The translations under genes and the position numbers were made by a program. This document shows, piece by piece, positions 44,546-54,197 of a stretch of DNA of 64,000 nucleotides. Under the pieces are notes generated by a model, which did no database searches, was not told the origin of the DNA, and was given only the letters and a program-made list of their open reading frames with translations. The stretch lies in NCBI RefSeq assembly GCF_900128475.1, contig NZ_LT635832.1, forward strand, positions 35,834-99,833, written 5' to 3'. Source of the stretch: Mediterranea massiliensis. Lineage in GTDB: Bacteria; Bacteroidota; Bacteroidia; Bacteroidales; Bacteroidaceae. Position 1 is the first letter of the stretch. Each line of letters starts with the position of its first letter.

Positions 44546-45088
44546 CTATTCCACCGGCGTCAGCTCGCCCGTCACGGAGTCGATGATGTAGCCCGACACG
44601 CGTATGTCGTGCGGGATGAGCGGATGGTTCACGATGGTGTCCACCGTCTGCCGTACCGATTTTTCCGTGTCGCCGAAGCCGTAGAGCCACGATTCGAAGT
44701 CTACGCCGCAGAAGCGCATCATGTCGATCGTTTCCTGGTGGATGCCCCGTGCCTTCATGTGGGCTATCATCTGCTCGCTGCTCATGTGGCATGCTCCGCA
44801 GTCGGAGTGCGCGATGACCATCACCTCCGTCACGCCCAGTTCGTAGATGGCCACCAGCAGGCTGCGGATCACGCTCCCGAAGGGATGCGAGATGATACCT
44901 CCCGCGTTCTTTATTATCTTCACGTCACCGTTCTTGATGCCCAGTGCGGCGGGCAGCAGTTCGGTCAGCCGAGTGTCCATGCACGACAGGATGGCTATCT
45001 TCTTGTCGGGATACTTCGTGGTGATGTATTTCTCGTAGCCTTTTTCGGCCACGAACCGCTTGTTGAATTTCAGAATTTCGTCTATCAT
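44546..45088 (-). CDS. Beta-class carbonic anhydrase
   Basis: Interconverts carbon dioxide and bicarbonate. The 180-residue protein has the zinc ligands of the beta class: CMDTR (Cys with the Asp-Arg dyad) near residue 36 and HSDCGAC (His and Cys) near 94-100. Short form without extensions. It lies between ansA and radA, read in the opposite direction. No specific pathway link from the neighbours. Confidence 0.94.
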   Translation of the reverse strand: MIDEILKFNKRFVAEKGYEKYITTKYPDKKIAILSCMDTRLTELLPAALGIKNGDVKIIKNAGGIISHPFGSVIRSLLVAIYELGVTEVMVIAHSDCGACHMSSEQMIAHMKARGIHQETIDMMRFCGVDFESWLYGFGDTEKSVRQTVDTIVNHPLIPHDIRVSGYIIDSVTGELTPVE

Positions 45089-45164
45089 AATAAATCCGTA
45101 TTACAGGTGTACTGAAAAAGTAAAAAAACTCCGTGAAACCCTGTGTACTCTGTGCCGAATAAAG

Positions 45165-45172
45165 TATCTTTG
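45165..45172 (+). promoter_or_regulatory. -7 box upstream of radA
   Basis: TATCTTTG matches the consensus, 30 bases before the radA ATG. The -33 element is weak. Confidence 0.5.
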
Positions 45173-45202
45173 AAGCCACAATCTTAAAAAGAATTTCAGA
45201 TT

Positions 45203-46570
45203 ATGGCCAAAGAAAAGACCGTGTACGTGTGCAGCAACTGCGGGCAGGAGTCGCCCAAGTGGCAGGGAAAATGCCCGGCGTGCGGGCAGTGGAACACCTT
45301 CGTCGAGGAAATCGTGCGCAAGGAGCCCGCGGCCCGTCGCCCTGAGGCAGGCATCGCGCCGACCAAGGCCAAGCCCGTGACGCTGGACCAGATAGAGGCG
45401 GCCGACGAACCCCGCATCGACCTGCACGACGCCGAGCTGAACCGCGTGCTGGGCGGTGGGCTGGTACAGGGCTCGCTGGTGCTGATCGGTGGCGAGCCGG
45501 GTATCGGCAAGTCGACCCTGGTGTTGCAGACCGTCCTGCGCCTGGCGGAGAAGCGTGTGCTCTACGTCTCGGGCGAGGAGAGCGCCCGTCAGCTGAAGCT
45601 GCGTGCCGAGCGGCTGACGAAGCGGTCGTCGGATTGCCTCATTGTCTGCGAGACATCGCTCGAACAAATCTACGTCCACATCAAGAACACCCGCCCCGAC
45701 CTGGTTGTTATCGACTCCATACAGACCATCTCGACCGAAGCGCTCGAATCCTCGCCCGGCAGCATCGCCCAAGTGCGCGAGTGTGCCGCCAGCATCCTGC
45801 GCTTCGCCAAGGAGACGCATACGGCGGTCATCCTCATCGGCCACATCAACAAGGAAGGCAGCATCGCGGGCCCCAAGGTGCTGGAGCACATTGTGGACAC
45901 TGTTCTCCAGTTCGAGGGCGACCAGCACTACCTGTACCGCATCCTGCGCAGCATCAAGAACCGCTTCGGCAGCACCGCCGAGCTGGGCATCTATGAGATG
46001 CGTCAGGACGGCCTGCGGCAGGTGAGCAATCCTTCGGAACTGCTCCTGAGCCAGGACCACGAAGGTATGAGCGGGGTGGCCATCGCTTCGGCCATCGAGG
46101 GGGTGCGGCCGTTCCTCATCGAGACGCAGGCGCTGGTCAGCTCCGCCGTCTACGGCAATCCGCAACGCTCGGCCACGGGCTTCGACCTGCGCCGCATGAA
46201 CATGCTCCTGGCCGTGCTCGAGAAGCGCGTGGGCTTCAAGCTGGCGCAGAAGGACGTCTTCCTGAACATCGCCGGTGGCCTGAAGGTGAACGACCCCGCC
46301 ATCGACCTGGCCGTCATCAGCGCCATCCTGTCGAGCAACGTGGATACGGAAATCGAAGCCGAAGTGTGTATGGCGGGCGAAGTGGGGCTCTCGGGCGAGA
46401 TACGCCCCGTGAACCGTATCGAACAACGCATCGGCGAGGCCGAGAAGCTGGGCTTCAAGCGCTTCATTCTGCCCAAGCACAACCTGCAGGGACTGGACAC
46501 GCGGAAGCTGCGCATCGAACTGGTGCCGGTGAGGAAGGTGGAGGAAGCTTTCAGAACTTTATTTGGATAA
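45203..46570 (+). CDS. radA: DNA repair protein RadA (Sms)
   Basis: RecA-like helicase that drives branch migration in recombinational repair. The 455-residue protein has the N-terminal zinc finger CSNCGQESPKWQGKCPACGQ, the Walker A GGEPGIGKST near residue 95, the KNRFG motif (IKNRFGSTAELG) and a Lon-like C-terminal domain. The normal length and order are intact. Followed after six bases by the FAD oxidoreductase, probably co-transcribed. Confidence 0.96.
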   Translation: MAKEKTVYVCSNCGQESPKWQGKCPACGQWNTFVEEIVRKEPAARRPEAGIAPTKAKPVTLDQIEAADEPRIDLHDAELNRVLGGGLVQGSLVLIGGEPGIGKSTLVLQTVLRLAEKRVLYVSGEESARQLKLRAERLTKRSSDCLIVCETSLEQIYVHIKNTRPDLVVIDSIQTISTEALESSPGSIAQVRECAASILRFAKETHTAVILIGHINKEGSIAGPKVLEHIVDTVLQFEGDQHYLYRILRSIKNRFGSTAELGIYEMRQDGLRQVSNPSELLLSQDHEGMSGVAIASAIEGVRPFLIETQALVSSAVYGNPQRSATGFDLRRMNMLLAVLEKRVGFKLAQKDVFLNIAGGLKVNDPAIDLAVISAILSSNVDTEIEAEVCMAGEVGLSGEIRPVNRIEQRIGEAEKLGFKRFILPKHNLQGLDTRKLRIELVPVRKVEEAFRTLFG

Positions 46571-46576
46571 GGACTT

Positions 46577-48190
46577 ATGACATACGAATACACAATCAGA
46601 GTGCTACCCGAGGTAGCCGCCAACGAACAACAATTGAAAGCCTATCTTGTACGCGAGAAAGGCCTTGACGAGAGAACCCTCAACGCCACCCGCATCCTGA
46701 AGCGGAGCATCGACGCCCGCCAGCGGACAGTCTTCGTGAACCTCACCGTGCGGGCCTACGTCAACGAAGTGCCCCGCGACGACGAATATCAGCACACGGA
46801 CTATCCCAACGTGGAAGGCCGCCCGCAGGTCATCGTCGTGGGGGCCGGCCCCGGAGGCCTCTTCGCCGCCCTGCGCCTCATCGAGCTGGGCCTGCGCCCC
46901 GTGGTGGTGGAGCGCGGCAAGGACGTGCACGAGCGCAAGAAAGACCTGGCCCAGATCAGCCGCACGCAGGCCGTGGATCCCGAGTCGAACTACAGCTTCG
47001 GCGAAGGCGGCGCGGGAGCCTACTCCGACGGCAAGCTCTACACCCGCAGCAAGAAGCGCGGCAATGTGGACAAGATACTCAACGTCTTCTGCCAGCACGG
47101 CGCCTCACCCTCCATTCTGGTGGACGCCCATCCGCACATCGGTACCGACAAGCTGCCCCGCGTCATCGAGAGCATGCGCAATACCATCCTCCAGTGTGGC
47201 GGCGAAGTGCATTTCCAGACACGCATGGACGCCCTGCTCATCGAGGGCGGCGAGGTGAAGGGCATCGAAACCCATACGGGACAGACCTTCCTCGGCCCCG
47301 TCATCCTGGCCACAGGCCACTCCGCCCGCGACGTCTACCGCTGGCTGGCTGCCAACGGTGTGGAGATTGAGGCCAAGGGGATTGCTGTGGGTGTGCGTCT
47401 GGAGCATCCTGCACACCTCATCGACCAGATACAGTATCACAACAGGAACGGGCGCGGCAAGTATCTGCCCGCTGCCGAATACAGCTTCGTCACGCAGGTC
47501 GAAGGCCGTGGTGTCTACAGCTTCTGCATGTGTCCCGGCGGCTTCATCGTGCCCGCCGCCAGCGGTCCCGAACAGATTGTGGTGAACGGCATGAGTCCCA
47601 GCAACCGCGGCTCGCGCTGGAGCAACAGCGGCATGGTGGTGGAGATACGGCCGGAAGACCTCCCACAATTGAAAATGGAGAATGGAGAATGGAAAATGAA
47701 CGATGAACATTTTCAATTTTCCATTCTCAATTCTCCATTAAGTATGCTTTCCTTCCAGGAACATCTCGAACGCCTCTGCTGGCAGCAGGGCAACCGCCGG
47801 CAGACAGCTCCCGCCCAGCGCATGGCCGACTTCGTGAACCGCCGTCTCAGTGCCGATCTGCCCGAGACGTCGTACGCCCCCGGCCTGATTGCTTCGCCCC
47901 TGCACTTCTGGCTGCCCCCGTTCATCGCCGGGCGTCTGGCCAAAGGCTTCCAGCAGTTCGGCCGCAATGCGCGCGGCTTCCTGACCAATGACGCCGTGAT
48001 GATAGCCGTGGAGACCCGCACGTCGGCACCCGTCCGCATCGTGCGCGACCGCGACACCCTGCAGCACGTCCGCCTGCGCGGCCTCTTCCCCTGCGGCGAG
48101 GGGGCTGGCTATGCCGGCGGCATCGTCTCGGCTGGTGTAGATGGCGAACGGTGTGCCGAAGCTGCGGCGCAGTATTGCGAAGGTAGATGA
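46577..48190 (+). CDS. FAD-dependent oxidoreductase with an in-frame repeat insert
   Basis: A 537-residue flavoprotein of the large, uncharacterised NAD(FAD)-utilising dehydrogenase family. It has a small N-terminal domain (about 1-85), the FAD-binding GAGPGGLFAALRLIELGLRP at about 92-111, FGEGGAGAYSDGKLYTR and a C-terminal GEGAGYAGGI. Substrate unknown. Between about residues 364 and 389 the coding sequence is a palindromic intergenic-type repeat read through in frame (LKMENGEWKMNDEHFQFSIL); it looks like an insertion between conserved segments. The protein may still fold, since the insert adds a hairpin-sized loop. Confidence 0.9.
   Translation: MTYEYTIRVLPEVAANEQQLKAYLVREKGLDERTLNATRILKRSIDARQRTVFVNLTVRAYVNEVPRDDEYQHTDYPNVEGRPQVIVVGAGPGGLFAALRLIELGLRPVVVERGKDVHERKKDLAQISRTQAVDPESNYSFGEGGAGAYSDGKLYTRSKKRGNVDKILNVFCQHGASPSILVDAHPHIGTDKLPRVIESMRNTILQCGGEVHFQTRMDALLIEGGEVKGIETHTGQTFLGPVILATGHSARDVYRWLAANGVEIEAKGIAVGVRLEHPAHLIDQIQYHNRNGRGKYLPAAEYSFVTQVEGRGVYSFCMCPGGFIVPAASGPEQIVVNGMSPSNRGSRWSNSGMVVEIRPEDLPQLKMENGEWKMNDEHFQFSILNSPLSMLSFQEHLERLCWQQGNRRQTAPAQRMADFVNRRLSADLPETSYAPGLIASPLHFWLPPFIAGRLAKGFQQFGRNARGFLTNDAVMIAVETRTSAPVRIVRDRDTLQHVRLRGLFPCGEGAGYAGGIVSAGVDGERCAEAAAQYCEGR
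47667..47741. repeat. Palindromic repeat inserted in a coding sequence
   Basis: Arms of 32 bases (AATTGAAAATGGAGAATGGA... at 47667-47698 and ...CAATTCTCCATT at 47708-47739) pair with only five differences, around a loop of nine bases. The right arm contains the 18-base element also seen at 40584-40601. No frameshift or stop results. Confidence 0.75.
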
Positions 48191-48216
48191 ATATCCAAAT
48201 TTTATTTTGACAGCTT

Positions 48217-48825
48217 ATGACATCTACCCCCGAAATCGCCATCATCGATGCCAACACCCTGAGTAGCCTGGGGCTGGGCGGCCTGCTCGAAGAGCTGATA
48301 CCCGGCGCCGTCATCCGCACGTTTCCCTCGTTTGCGGCCTTTATGGACGACACACCCGACATGTATGCCCACTACTTCATCTCGTCGCAGGTGTATCTGG
48401 AGCATACGGCGTTCTTCCTGCCGCGGCGTCCCAAGACCATCGTGCTGGCCGCGGGCGAAGCCGGTCCGCAACTGGCAGGCGTGCTGACGCTGAACATCTG
48501 CCAGTCGGAGAAGGAACTGGTGCGGAGCATCGTGCAGCTGCACGGGCACGGTCATCGGCACGGGCACCCCGGCAAGCTGCCCGCACCGGCCGACCTGCCT
48601 GCCAACCTGCCTGCGGGGCACGACCTGACGGCACGCGAGATAGAGGTACTGGTGCTGGTGGTCAAGGGACTTATCAACAAGGAGATAGCTGACCGTCTGA
48701 ACATTAGCCTGACCACCGTCATCAGCCATCGCAAGAACATCACGGAAAAACTGGGCATCAAGTCTGTCTCGGGCCTCACCATCTATGCCGTGATGCGCGG
48801 CTATGTGGAGGCCGACCAAATCTGA
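48217..48825 (+). CDS. LuxR-type regulator with polyhistidine linker
   Basis: A 202-residue transcription regulator. The C-terminal LuxR helix-turn-helix is clear (LTAREIEVLVLVVKGLINKE, ADRLNISLTTVISHRKNI). The N-terminal part has the size of a receiver domain, but I do not see its acidic pocket and conserved Asp. The linker holds five alternating histidines at residues 109-117 (HGHGHRHGH), then a Pro-rich stretch. This suggests metal or haem sensing instead of phosphorylation. It lies 86 bases before the TonB-dependent receptor, which it may control. Confidence 0.85.
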   Translation: MTSTPEIAIIDANTLSSLGLGGLLEELIPGAVIRTFPSFAAFMDDTPDMYAHYFISSQVYLEHTAFFLPRRPKTIVLAAGEAGPQLAGVLTLNICQSEKELVRSIVQLHGHGHRHGHPGKLPAPADLPANLPAGHDLTAREIEVLVLVVKGLINKEIADRLNISLTTVISHRKNITEKLGIKSVSGLTIYAVMRGYVEADQI

Positions 48826-48911
48826 TGCTTTTCCCGCGATTTCCTCATAAGTGAGGATTGTACGTCCCGCAGATTTGCCTTTACTTTGCAGCCGAAACAA
48901 CTGAAACTGCA

Positions 48912-51359
48912 ATGAAAAAACCTGTTCTGACCCTTCTTGCGCTGCTCGCTGTTGGAGCAACGCAGGTTGCCCGGGGCGAAGAAGCCCCCAAAGACACCGT
49001 CAAGGTGGTGGATATCGAAGAAGTGGTGGTAATCGCCACACCCAAGGAAAACAGCCGTCTGCGCCAGCAGCCCCTTTCGGCCACGTCGCTCTCGCAGGCC
49101 GACATGCGGGGTAATGCCGTCCGCTCGGTCAAGAGCCTGTCGTCACTGGTGCCCAACCTCTTTATACCCGACTATGGCTCGAAACTGACAACCTCGGTCT
49201 ATGTGCGTGGCATCGGCTCGCGCATCAACACGCCGGCCGTGGGCCTCTACGTGGACAATATCCCCTTCATCGACAAGTCGGCCTTCGACTTCAATTACTC
49301 CGACATCGAGCGTATCGACGTGATGCGTGGCCCGCAAGGTACACTATACGGACGCAACACGATGGGCGGACTGATACGTGTCTTTACCAAATCGCCTTTC
49401 ACTTACCAGGGAACGGACCTCACACTGAGTGCCGCCACCTACAACAACTATAAGGCCAGCGTCAGCCACTACCACCGCATCAGCCCGAAGTTTGCCTTCT
49501 CCGCCAACTTCTTCTACGAACACAAGGGAGGCTTCTTCAAGAACTCTTACTTGAACGAGCGCGTGGACAAGGACGACGAATTCGGCGGCCGCTTCCGTGC
49601 CATCTACCTGCCCAAGGAGAACCTGAAGCTGGATTTCACTCTGAACTATGAATATACCAACCAGGGCGGATACCCGTATGAATATACCGGAGTGACCGAG
49701 GGCGAGGAAGACCGTGCCGACTACATCGGCCGCATCGCCTACAACCACAAGAGCGGCTACAGGCGCAACCTGCTGAACGGCGGCCTCAACCTGGAGCATC
49801 AGACCGACAACTTCATCCTGAGCAGCGTGACGGGCTTTCAGTTCCTGGACGACCACATGGACCTGGACCAAGACTTCACGGAACAAAACATCTACACCAT
49901 GATGCAGAAGCAGAATTCCAAGACCGTGAGCGAGGAACTGGTGCTGAAGTCCAAACCCGGCCGCCGCTGGCAGTGGACCACAGGCGCCAGCGCCTTCTAC
50001 CAGTGGCTCGATACCGACGCGCCCGTCACCTTCCACGAAGACGGCCTGGCATGGCTCAACGCCCTGACCAACGACAACGCCAACAAATACCTGCCCACCA
50101 TCTCGCAAGGTCCCATGACGATGCAGTTTGTCTTCAGCGACCTCATCGGCGGCAGCACCCTACCCATCGGCGGGGCGTTCAAGACGCCTGTGCTGAACAC
50201 AGCCCTCTTCCACCAGTCCACCTTCAACGACCTCTTCGGCGCCGAAGGCCTGTCGTTTACCGTCGGCCTGCGCATGGACTACGAACGCCTGAAGCTAGAC
50301 TATAACACAGGATGCAGCTACACCCACACCTATTCACTAAGCGGCGAGCTGAAACCCATGGGCATGACCATCCCAATGGTCAAGGAAACAACCTTCGAGC
50401 AGAACTTGTCCTATCGTGGCAGCCTGACACATGACTACATCCAGCTGCTGCCCAAATTCTCCCTGCAATACGACTTCGACCGCCGTAACAACGTCTATGC
50501 CACCGTCTCCAAAGGCTATCGTTCGGGAGGTTACAACATACAGATGTTCAGCGACCTGCTCAAGACCGACATGCGCAGTGCCAACATGAGCGATGTGGCC
50601 CAAGCCACCATCCCTGTCATCGAAGGCGTGGGCATGATTGACGACGCTACCAAGCAGCAAATCATCGGCATACTGAACGGCATGGCACAGAAGACCGAGA
50701 CCAACGTGCAGGAGGCCACGCTCTACCGCCCCGAATACTCGTGGAACTACGAGGTGGGCTCGCACCTGACCCTATGCGACGGCCGCCTTCAGGCCGACCT
50801 GGCTGCCTTCTACATGGACACGCGCGACCAGCAGATTTCGCGCTTCGCCGCCAGCGGACTGGGACGCATCACCGTCAACGCCGGAAAGTGTCGCAGTCTG
50901 GGTGCCGAAGCCGCCCTGCGTGCCCGTCTGACTGACGCGCTGAGCCTGAGCGGCAGCTACGGATACACCTACGCCACGTTTACCGACTATGTGGTGAGCG
51001 ACGAGGTGAACTACAATGGCAAGTACGTACCCTTTGTGCCCAAGCACACGTTCAACGTGGGCGGGCAATACGTCTTCGCCATGAAGGCGGGCGTGTGGCT
51101 CGACAACATCACCCTCGACGCCCACTACAAGGCTGCAGGCCGCATCTACTGGACGGAGGCAAACAATGCCAGCCAGGCCCTCTACGGTACGCTGAACGGA
51201 CGGTTGAGTCTCAATAAAGGCAACGGGCAGATTGCCCTGTGGGTGGACAATGCACTGAACAAGCGCTATCAGGCCTTCTGGTTCGAAACCATGAGCCGCG
51301 GCTTTGCCCAGATGGGACGTCCCATACAGGTAGGCATCGACCTGCGATGCCGGTTTTAG
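48912..51359 (+). CDS. TonB-dependent outer-membrane receptor
   Basis: An 815-residue outer-membrane transporter with a signal peptide (start MKKPVLTLLALLAVGATQVA), a TonB box-like region (VDIEEVVVIAT), a plug (DIERIDVMRGPQGTLYGRNT) and a barrel ending QVGIDLRCRF. It has no CarboxypepD-like N-terminal extension and no SusD partner next to it, so it is a simple ligand-scavenging type (iron, haem, vitamin or metal), not a glycan SusC. The start at 48912 gives the signal peptide. Regulation by the neighbouring LuxR-type gene is likely. Confidence 0.92.
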   Translation: MKKPVLTLLALLAVGATQVARGEEAPKDTVKVVDIEEVVVIATPKENSRLRQQPLSATSLSQADMRGNAVRSVKSLSSLVPNLFIPDYGSKLTTSVYVRGIGSRINTPAVGLYVDNIPFIDKSAFDFNYSDIERIDVMRGPQGTLYGRNTMGGLIRVFTKSPFTYQGTDLTLSAATYNNYKASVSHYHRISPKFAFSANFFYEHKGGFFKNSYLNERVDKDDEFGGRFRAIYLPKENLKLDFTLNYEYTNQGGYPYEYTGVTEGEEDRADYIGRIAYNHKSGYRRNLLNGGLNLEHQTDNFILSSVTGFQFLDDHMDLDQDFTEQNIYTMMQKQNSKTVSEELVLKSKPGRRWQWTTGASAFYQWLDTDAPVTFHEDGLAWLNALTNDNANKYLPTISQGPMTMQFVFSDLIGGSTLPIGGAFKTPVLNTALFHQSTFNDLFGAEGLSFTVGLRMDYERLKLDYNTGCSYTHTYSLSGELKPMGMTIPMVKETTFEQNLSYRGSLTHDYIQLLPKFSLQYDFDRRNNVYATVSKGYRSGGYNIQMFSDLLKTDMRSANMSDVAQATIPVIEGVGMIDDATKQQIIGILNGMAQKTETNVQEATLYRPEYSWNYEVGSHLTLCDGRLQADLAAFYMDTRDQQISRFAASGLGRITVNAGKCRSLGAEAALRARLTDALSLSGSYGYTYATFTDYVVSDEVNYNGKYVPFVPKHTFNVGGQYVFAMKAGVWLDNITLDAHYKAAGRIYWTEANNASQALYGTLNGRLSLNKGNGQIALWVDNALNKRYQAFWFETMSRGFAQMGRPIQVGIDLRCRF

Positions 51360-51364
51360 TGAAG

Positions 51365-52369
51365 TCATTCGTTCATGGCTCCGCAATGCGGGCACACTCC
51401 TTTGTGCATCAGCTTGCCGCCGCAACGCCCGCAACGGTAGCGCGGAGTGTGGACCGAATGCTTCAGCTTTCGGATGAATATCCAGATGAATGCGCCCAGA
51501 AAGAAATAGCCTACATAGAGATAGGTGGTCAGGATGAAAAAGAAGTAGCAGAAGATGCATGCTGATGCCAGCCCCAACAGGTAGGATAAGGCAGCCATGG
51601 GCGAGAGCTGGCGGAAAAGGTCGTCGAGCACGGCCAGCAGTACAATGACGAACATCCATAACCCCGTCAAAAACAGGGAAAGTACGAAGGGCACCTTGAA
51701 AGGTGATAGCGTGGGGTTGTAGTAGAAATGCTCCCATGTCTCGGGCACGAAGACCTGCATCGATTCATAAACCGTTGCACAGAAGGCCATCAGCAGGCAT
51801 AGGGCCAGCGGATACAGGCTGTCGATGTCGTTGAAGTACACCAGTTGGAGCTGCTTGCGGTGGAAGGCCCGTACCAGCCAGACGGCTACGAAGATGGCAA
51901 AGACGACGATGAAGTACGAAGCATGGGTATCGCTGAACACGTAGATGGCTTGCGAAATACTGTCCGTAGGCACGAAGGCACGCTTCAGGTCGGCTTCGCG
52001 CAGCCAGCCCTGTACATCCTGTGAGTGGGCCAGCTTCACCCAGATGGAATCGACAGAATCGGTAGGATGGACAGCAAATTCGGCAACCACTACGCGGTCG
52101 CCCTTGTGCAGCATATAATAGGCATCTTTTACGGGCAACAGTTCGAGGGGTACGGAATCGGCCCGCACTTCCAGATTGGCGTCCCATGTGTAGTGGCGCT
52201 CGTACAGGTAAGTCAGCGAGTCGCGTACCCGCTGCTCCAAGTTTTCATCTTCCAGATTGGGGCGTGGGTAGTGGCAAGAGGAGAGGGAGATAATGAGCAT
52301 GAGGATGATTGCCCCACACAAATCTGCTTTTAATCCTGTATTCCGTATATCCTTATGATTCGTTCCCAT
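51365..52369 (-). CDS. Zinc-ribbon membrane protein, unknown
   Basis: A 334-residue protein with an N-terminal hydrophobic signal that has a lipobox (LSSC near residue 32), a small SH3-like outside domain (about 40-135), some five membrane helices and a C-terminal zinc ribbon (CGRCGGKL...CPHC) after the last helix. The ribbon probably lies in the cytoplasm. Function unknown. It overlaps the U32 gene start-to-stop by 17 bases and is probably translated from the same mRNA. Confidence 0.8.
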   Translation of the reverse strand: MGTNHKDIRNTGLKADLCGAIILMLIISLSSCHYPRPNLEDENLEQRVRDSLTYLYERHYTWDANLEVRADSVPLELLPVKDAYYMLHKGDRVVVAEFAVHPTDSVDSIWVKLAHSQDVQGWLREADLKRAFVPTDSISQAIYVFSDTHASYFIVVFAIFVAVWLVRAFHRKQLQLVYFNDIDSLYPLALCLLMAFCATVYESMQVFVPETWEHFYYNPTLSPFKVPFVLSLFLTGLWMFVIVLLAVLDDLFRQLSPMAALSYLLGLASACIFCYFFFILTTYLYVGYFFLGAFIWIFIRKLKHSVHTPRYRCGRCGGKLMHKGVCPHCGAMNE

Positions 52370-54197
52370 ATACTTTCATTTGACAATTTTTGCAATCAAA
52401 CTCCAGCCGGAAGCGGCGTCCGTCATTCCCCAACAGGTAGTAGGGCTCCCGATAGGGGGAGCGGCCTTTCTGATGGACAGGGCACCAGCCCATGCTATAG
52501 CGCAGGCAATGGCGGCAGAACATCAGCACCGCTTTGGAGGGTGATTCCTTTTCGTAGGCGGGTGCGATGCTCTTTACCCCATGATCGAGATAGAAGCGGC
52601 GTGCCTGATCGTTCATCACATTGCCCAGATAGGTCAGTGTCTGGACGGGGTAGTTATGATGTGTCGGTTTCCATACGGCCAGTTCACGACGGTAATTGAT
52701 ACGGCGTGCGGCAGTCAGACGGTCCACCACTTGCCTGCGCCATTCCGTCACGACCGACGAAGGTATGAACCAGTTCCCCGTCAAGTTGATTTCGGCAGGT
52801 TCTGCCAGTTCGTAGGGAGTGTTTCCCAGTTTGCCCAGCTGTGTACGGAGATTTTCGGCCTGTGGTGTACGGGCCTGTTCTTTGGTGTGGTCGAGGGCCA
52901 GCGTAACGCGGTGGCCATCCTCATCGTTCGCTGACAGCGAAAAGCCGAAAGCGTTTTCCTCCAGTGTCAAGTGGATACCTATCTTCCGTTCGGCCGACTT
53001 GTGTGCCAGGGAGCGTTCGAACTCCTGGTCCTGATTGCGGAAGAGTGGTGTGCGTGGTTTAATGCGAGGCACGTTGCCTGCCGGAAAGAGCTTGTTGCCC
53101 TCTACGCGATTGATACGAAATCCTTGCAGACGTCCTTGTTCGTCAAGGTAGCAGACGCCGTCGCCATTGTGGAAAGGTTTGACTCCTGCTACGCTCAGCC
53201 ATCCTCCACGCTGCTCCTTCAGGGTGCCCATGGCTTCGCCCAGCGACTTGGGCGTGTCGAACGAGGCGATGTTCTCTCCTCTTCCTTCCAGAAAAAAATG
53301 TGTGAATCCACGGCTGAAACTTTTCTCGGGCTGAGGCTGGAAGTCGAACCGACAGGTTCCTGATGAGGCGCGGATATATTCACTCCTTCGCTTCAGAATT
53401 GTGTCGAGGCGCTGGCGATAGGCGGCCGTTACATTTTTTACATAGGCTACGTCCTTCAGTCTTCCTTCTATCTTCAGCGAGGTGGCTCCTGCGTCCAGCA
53501 GCTGCTCCAGCATGTCCAGGCGGTTCATGTCCTTTAGCGAGAGCAAGTGCTTGTCTTTGACTACCACTTGTCCGTCGGCATCTACCAACGAGAACGGAAG
53601 ACGGCAAAATTGTGCACACTCCCCTCGGTTGGCACTGCGTCCGAAGCAGGCTTGGCTGGCGTAACATTGGCCACTATAGCTCACACACAAGGCTCCGTGC
53701 ACAAATACCTCGAGCGGCGTGTCGGGGCAAGCCTTGTGGATGGCAGCTATTTCATTCAGAGAAAGTTCTCGGGCCAAAACTACTTGTCGGAAGCCCGCTT
53801 CTGTCAGAAAGCGCACCTTTTCAACCGTGCGGTTGTCCATCTGGGTGCTGGCATGTAGCGGAATGGGAGGCAGATTCAGTCGTGTCAGGCCCATGTCCTG
53901 TACGATAAGCGCATCTATACCTTTTTGATACAGTTCCCAGATCATAGCCTCTGTCTCTTTCAGCTCTTCGTCCTTCAGAATGGTGTTTACTGTCACGTAG
54001 ATGCGCACTCCGTAGAGGTGTGCATAGTCCGTCAGCCGTTCGATGTCCTCCATCGAGTTGGTGGCAGCTGCTCTGGCTCCGAATTTGGGTGCACCGATGT
54101 ATACCGCATCGGCTCCATGGTTTATGGCTTCGATGCCACACTCCAAGTTGCGTGCCGGAGCCAGCAACTCTATTTTTCTGGATTCCTTCTTCATCAT
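52353..54197 (-). CDS. U32 peptidase family protein (TrhP/RlhA-like)
   Basis: A 614-residue U32 family protein: [36 protein letters not shown] and the cysteine-rich [20 protein letters not shown] followed by [13 protein letters not shown]. Family members act in tRNA or rRNA hydroxylation (TrhP, RlhA) and are often labelled collagenase-like proteases; a role in RNA modification is more likely. The C-terminal 200 residues form the second domain seen in long members. It overlaps metA by four bases. Confidence 0.9.
   Translation of the reverse strand: MMKKESRKIELLAPARNLECGIEAINHGADAVYIGAPKFGARAAATNSMEDIERLTDYAHLYGVRIYVTVNTILKDEELKETEAMIWELYQKGIDALIVQDMGLTRLNLPPIPLHASTQMDNRTVEKVRFLTEAGFRQVVLARELSLNEIAAIHKACPDTPLEVFVHGALCVSYSGQCYASQACFGRSANRGECAQFCRLPFSLVDADGQVVVKDKHLLSLKDMNRLDMLEQLLDAGATSLKIEGRLKDVAYVKNVTAAYRQRLDTILKRRSEYIRASSGTCRFDFQPQPEKSFSRGFTHFFLEGRGENIASFDTPKSLGEAMGTLKEQRGGWLSVAGVKPFHNGDGVCYLDEQGRLQGFRINRVEGNKLFPAGNVPRIKPRTPLFRNQDQEFERSLAHKSAERKIGIHLTLEENAFGFSLSANDEDGHRVTLALDHTKEQARTPQAENLRTQLGKLGNTPYELAEPAEINLTGNWFIPSSVVTEWRRQVVDRLTAARRINYRRELAVWKPTHHNYPVQTLTYLGNVMNDQARRFYLDHGVKSIAPAYEKESPSKAVLMFCRHCLRYSMGWCPVHQKGRSPYREPYYLLGNDGRRFRLEFDCKNCQMKVYGNES

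Noticed and set aside
45101..46480. A 459-codon minus-strand frame
   Set aside because: Antisense to radA; low-complexity His/Gln/Asp-rich translation typical of a shadow frame.
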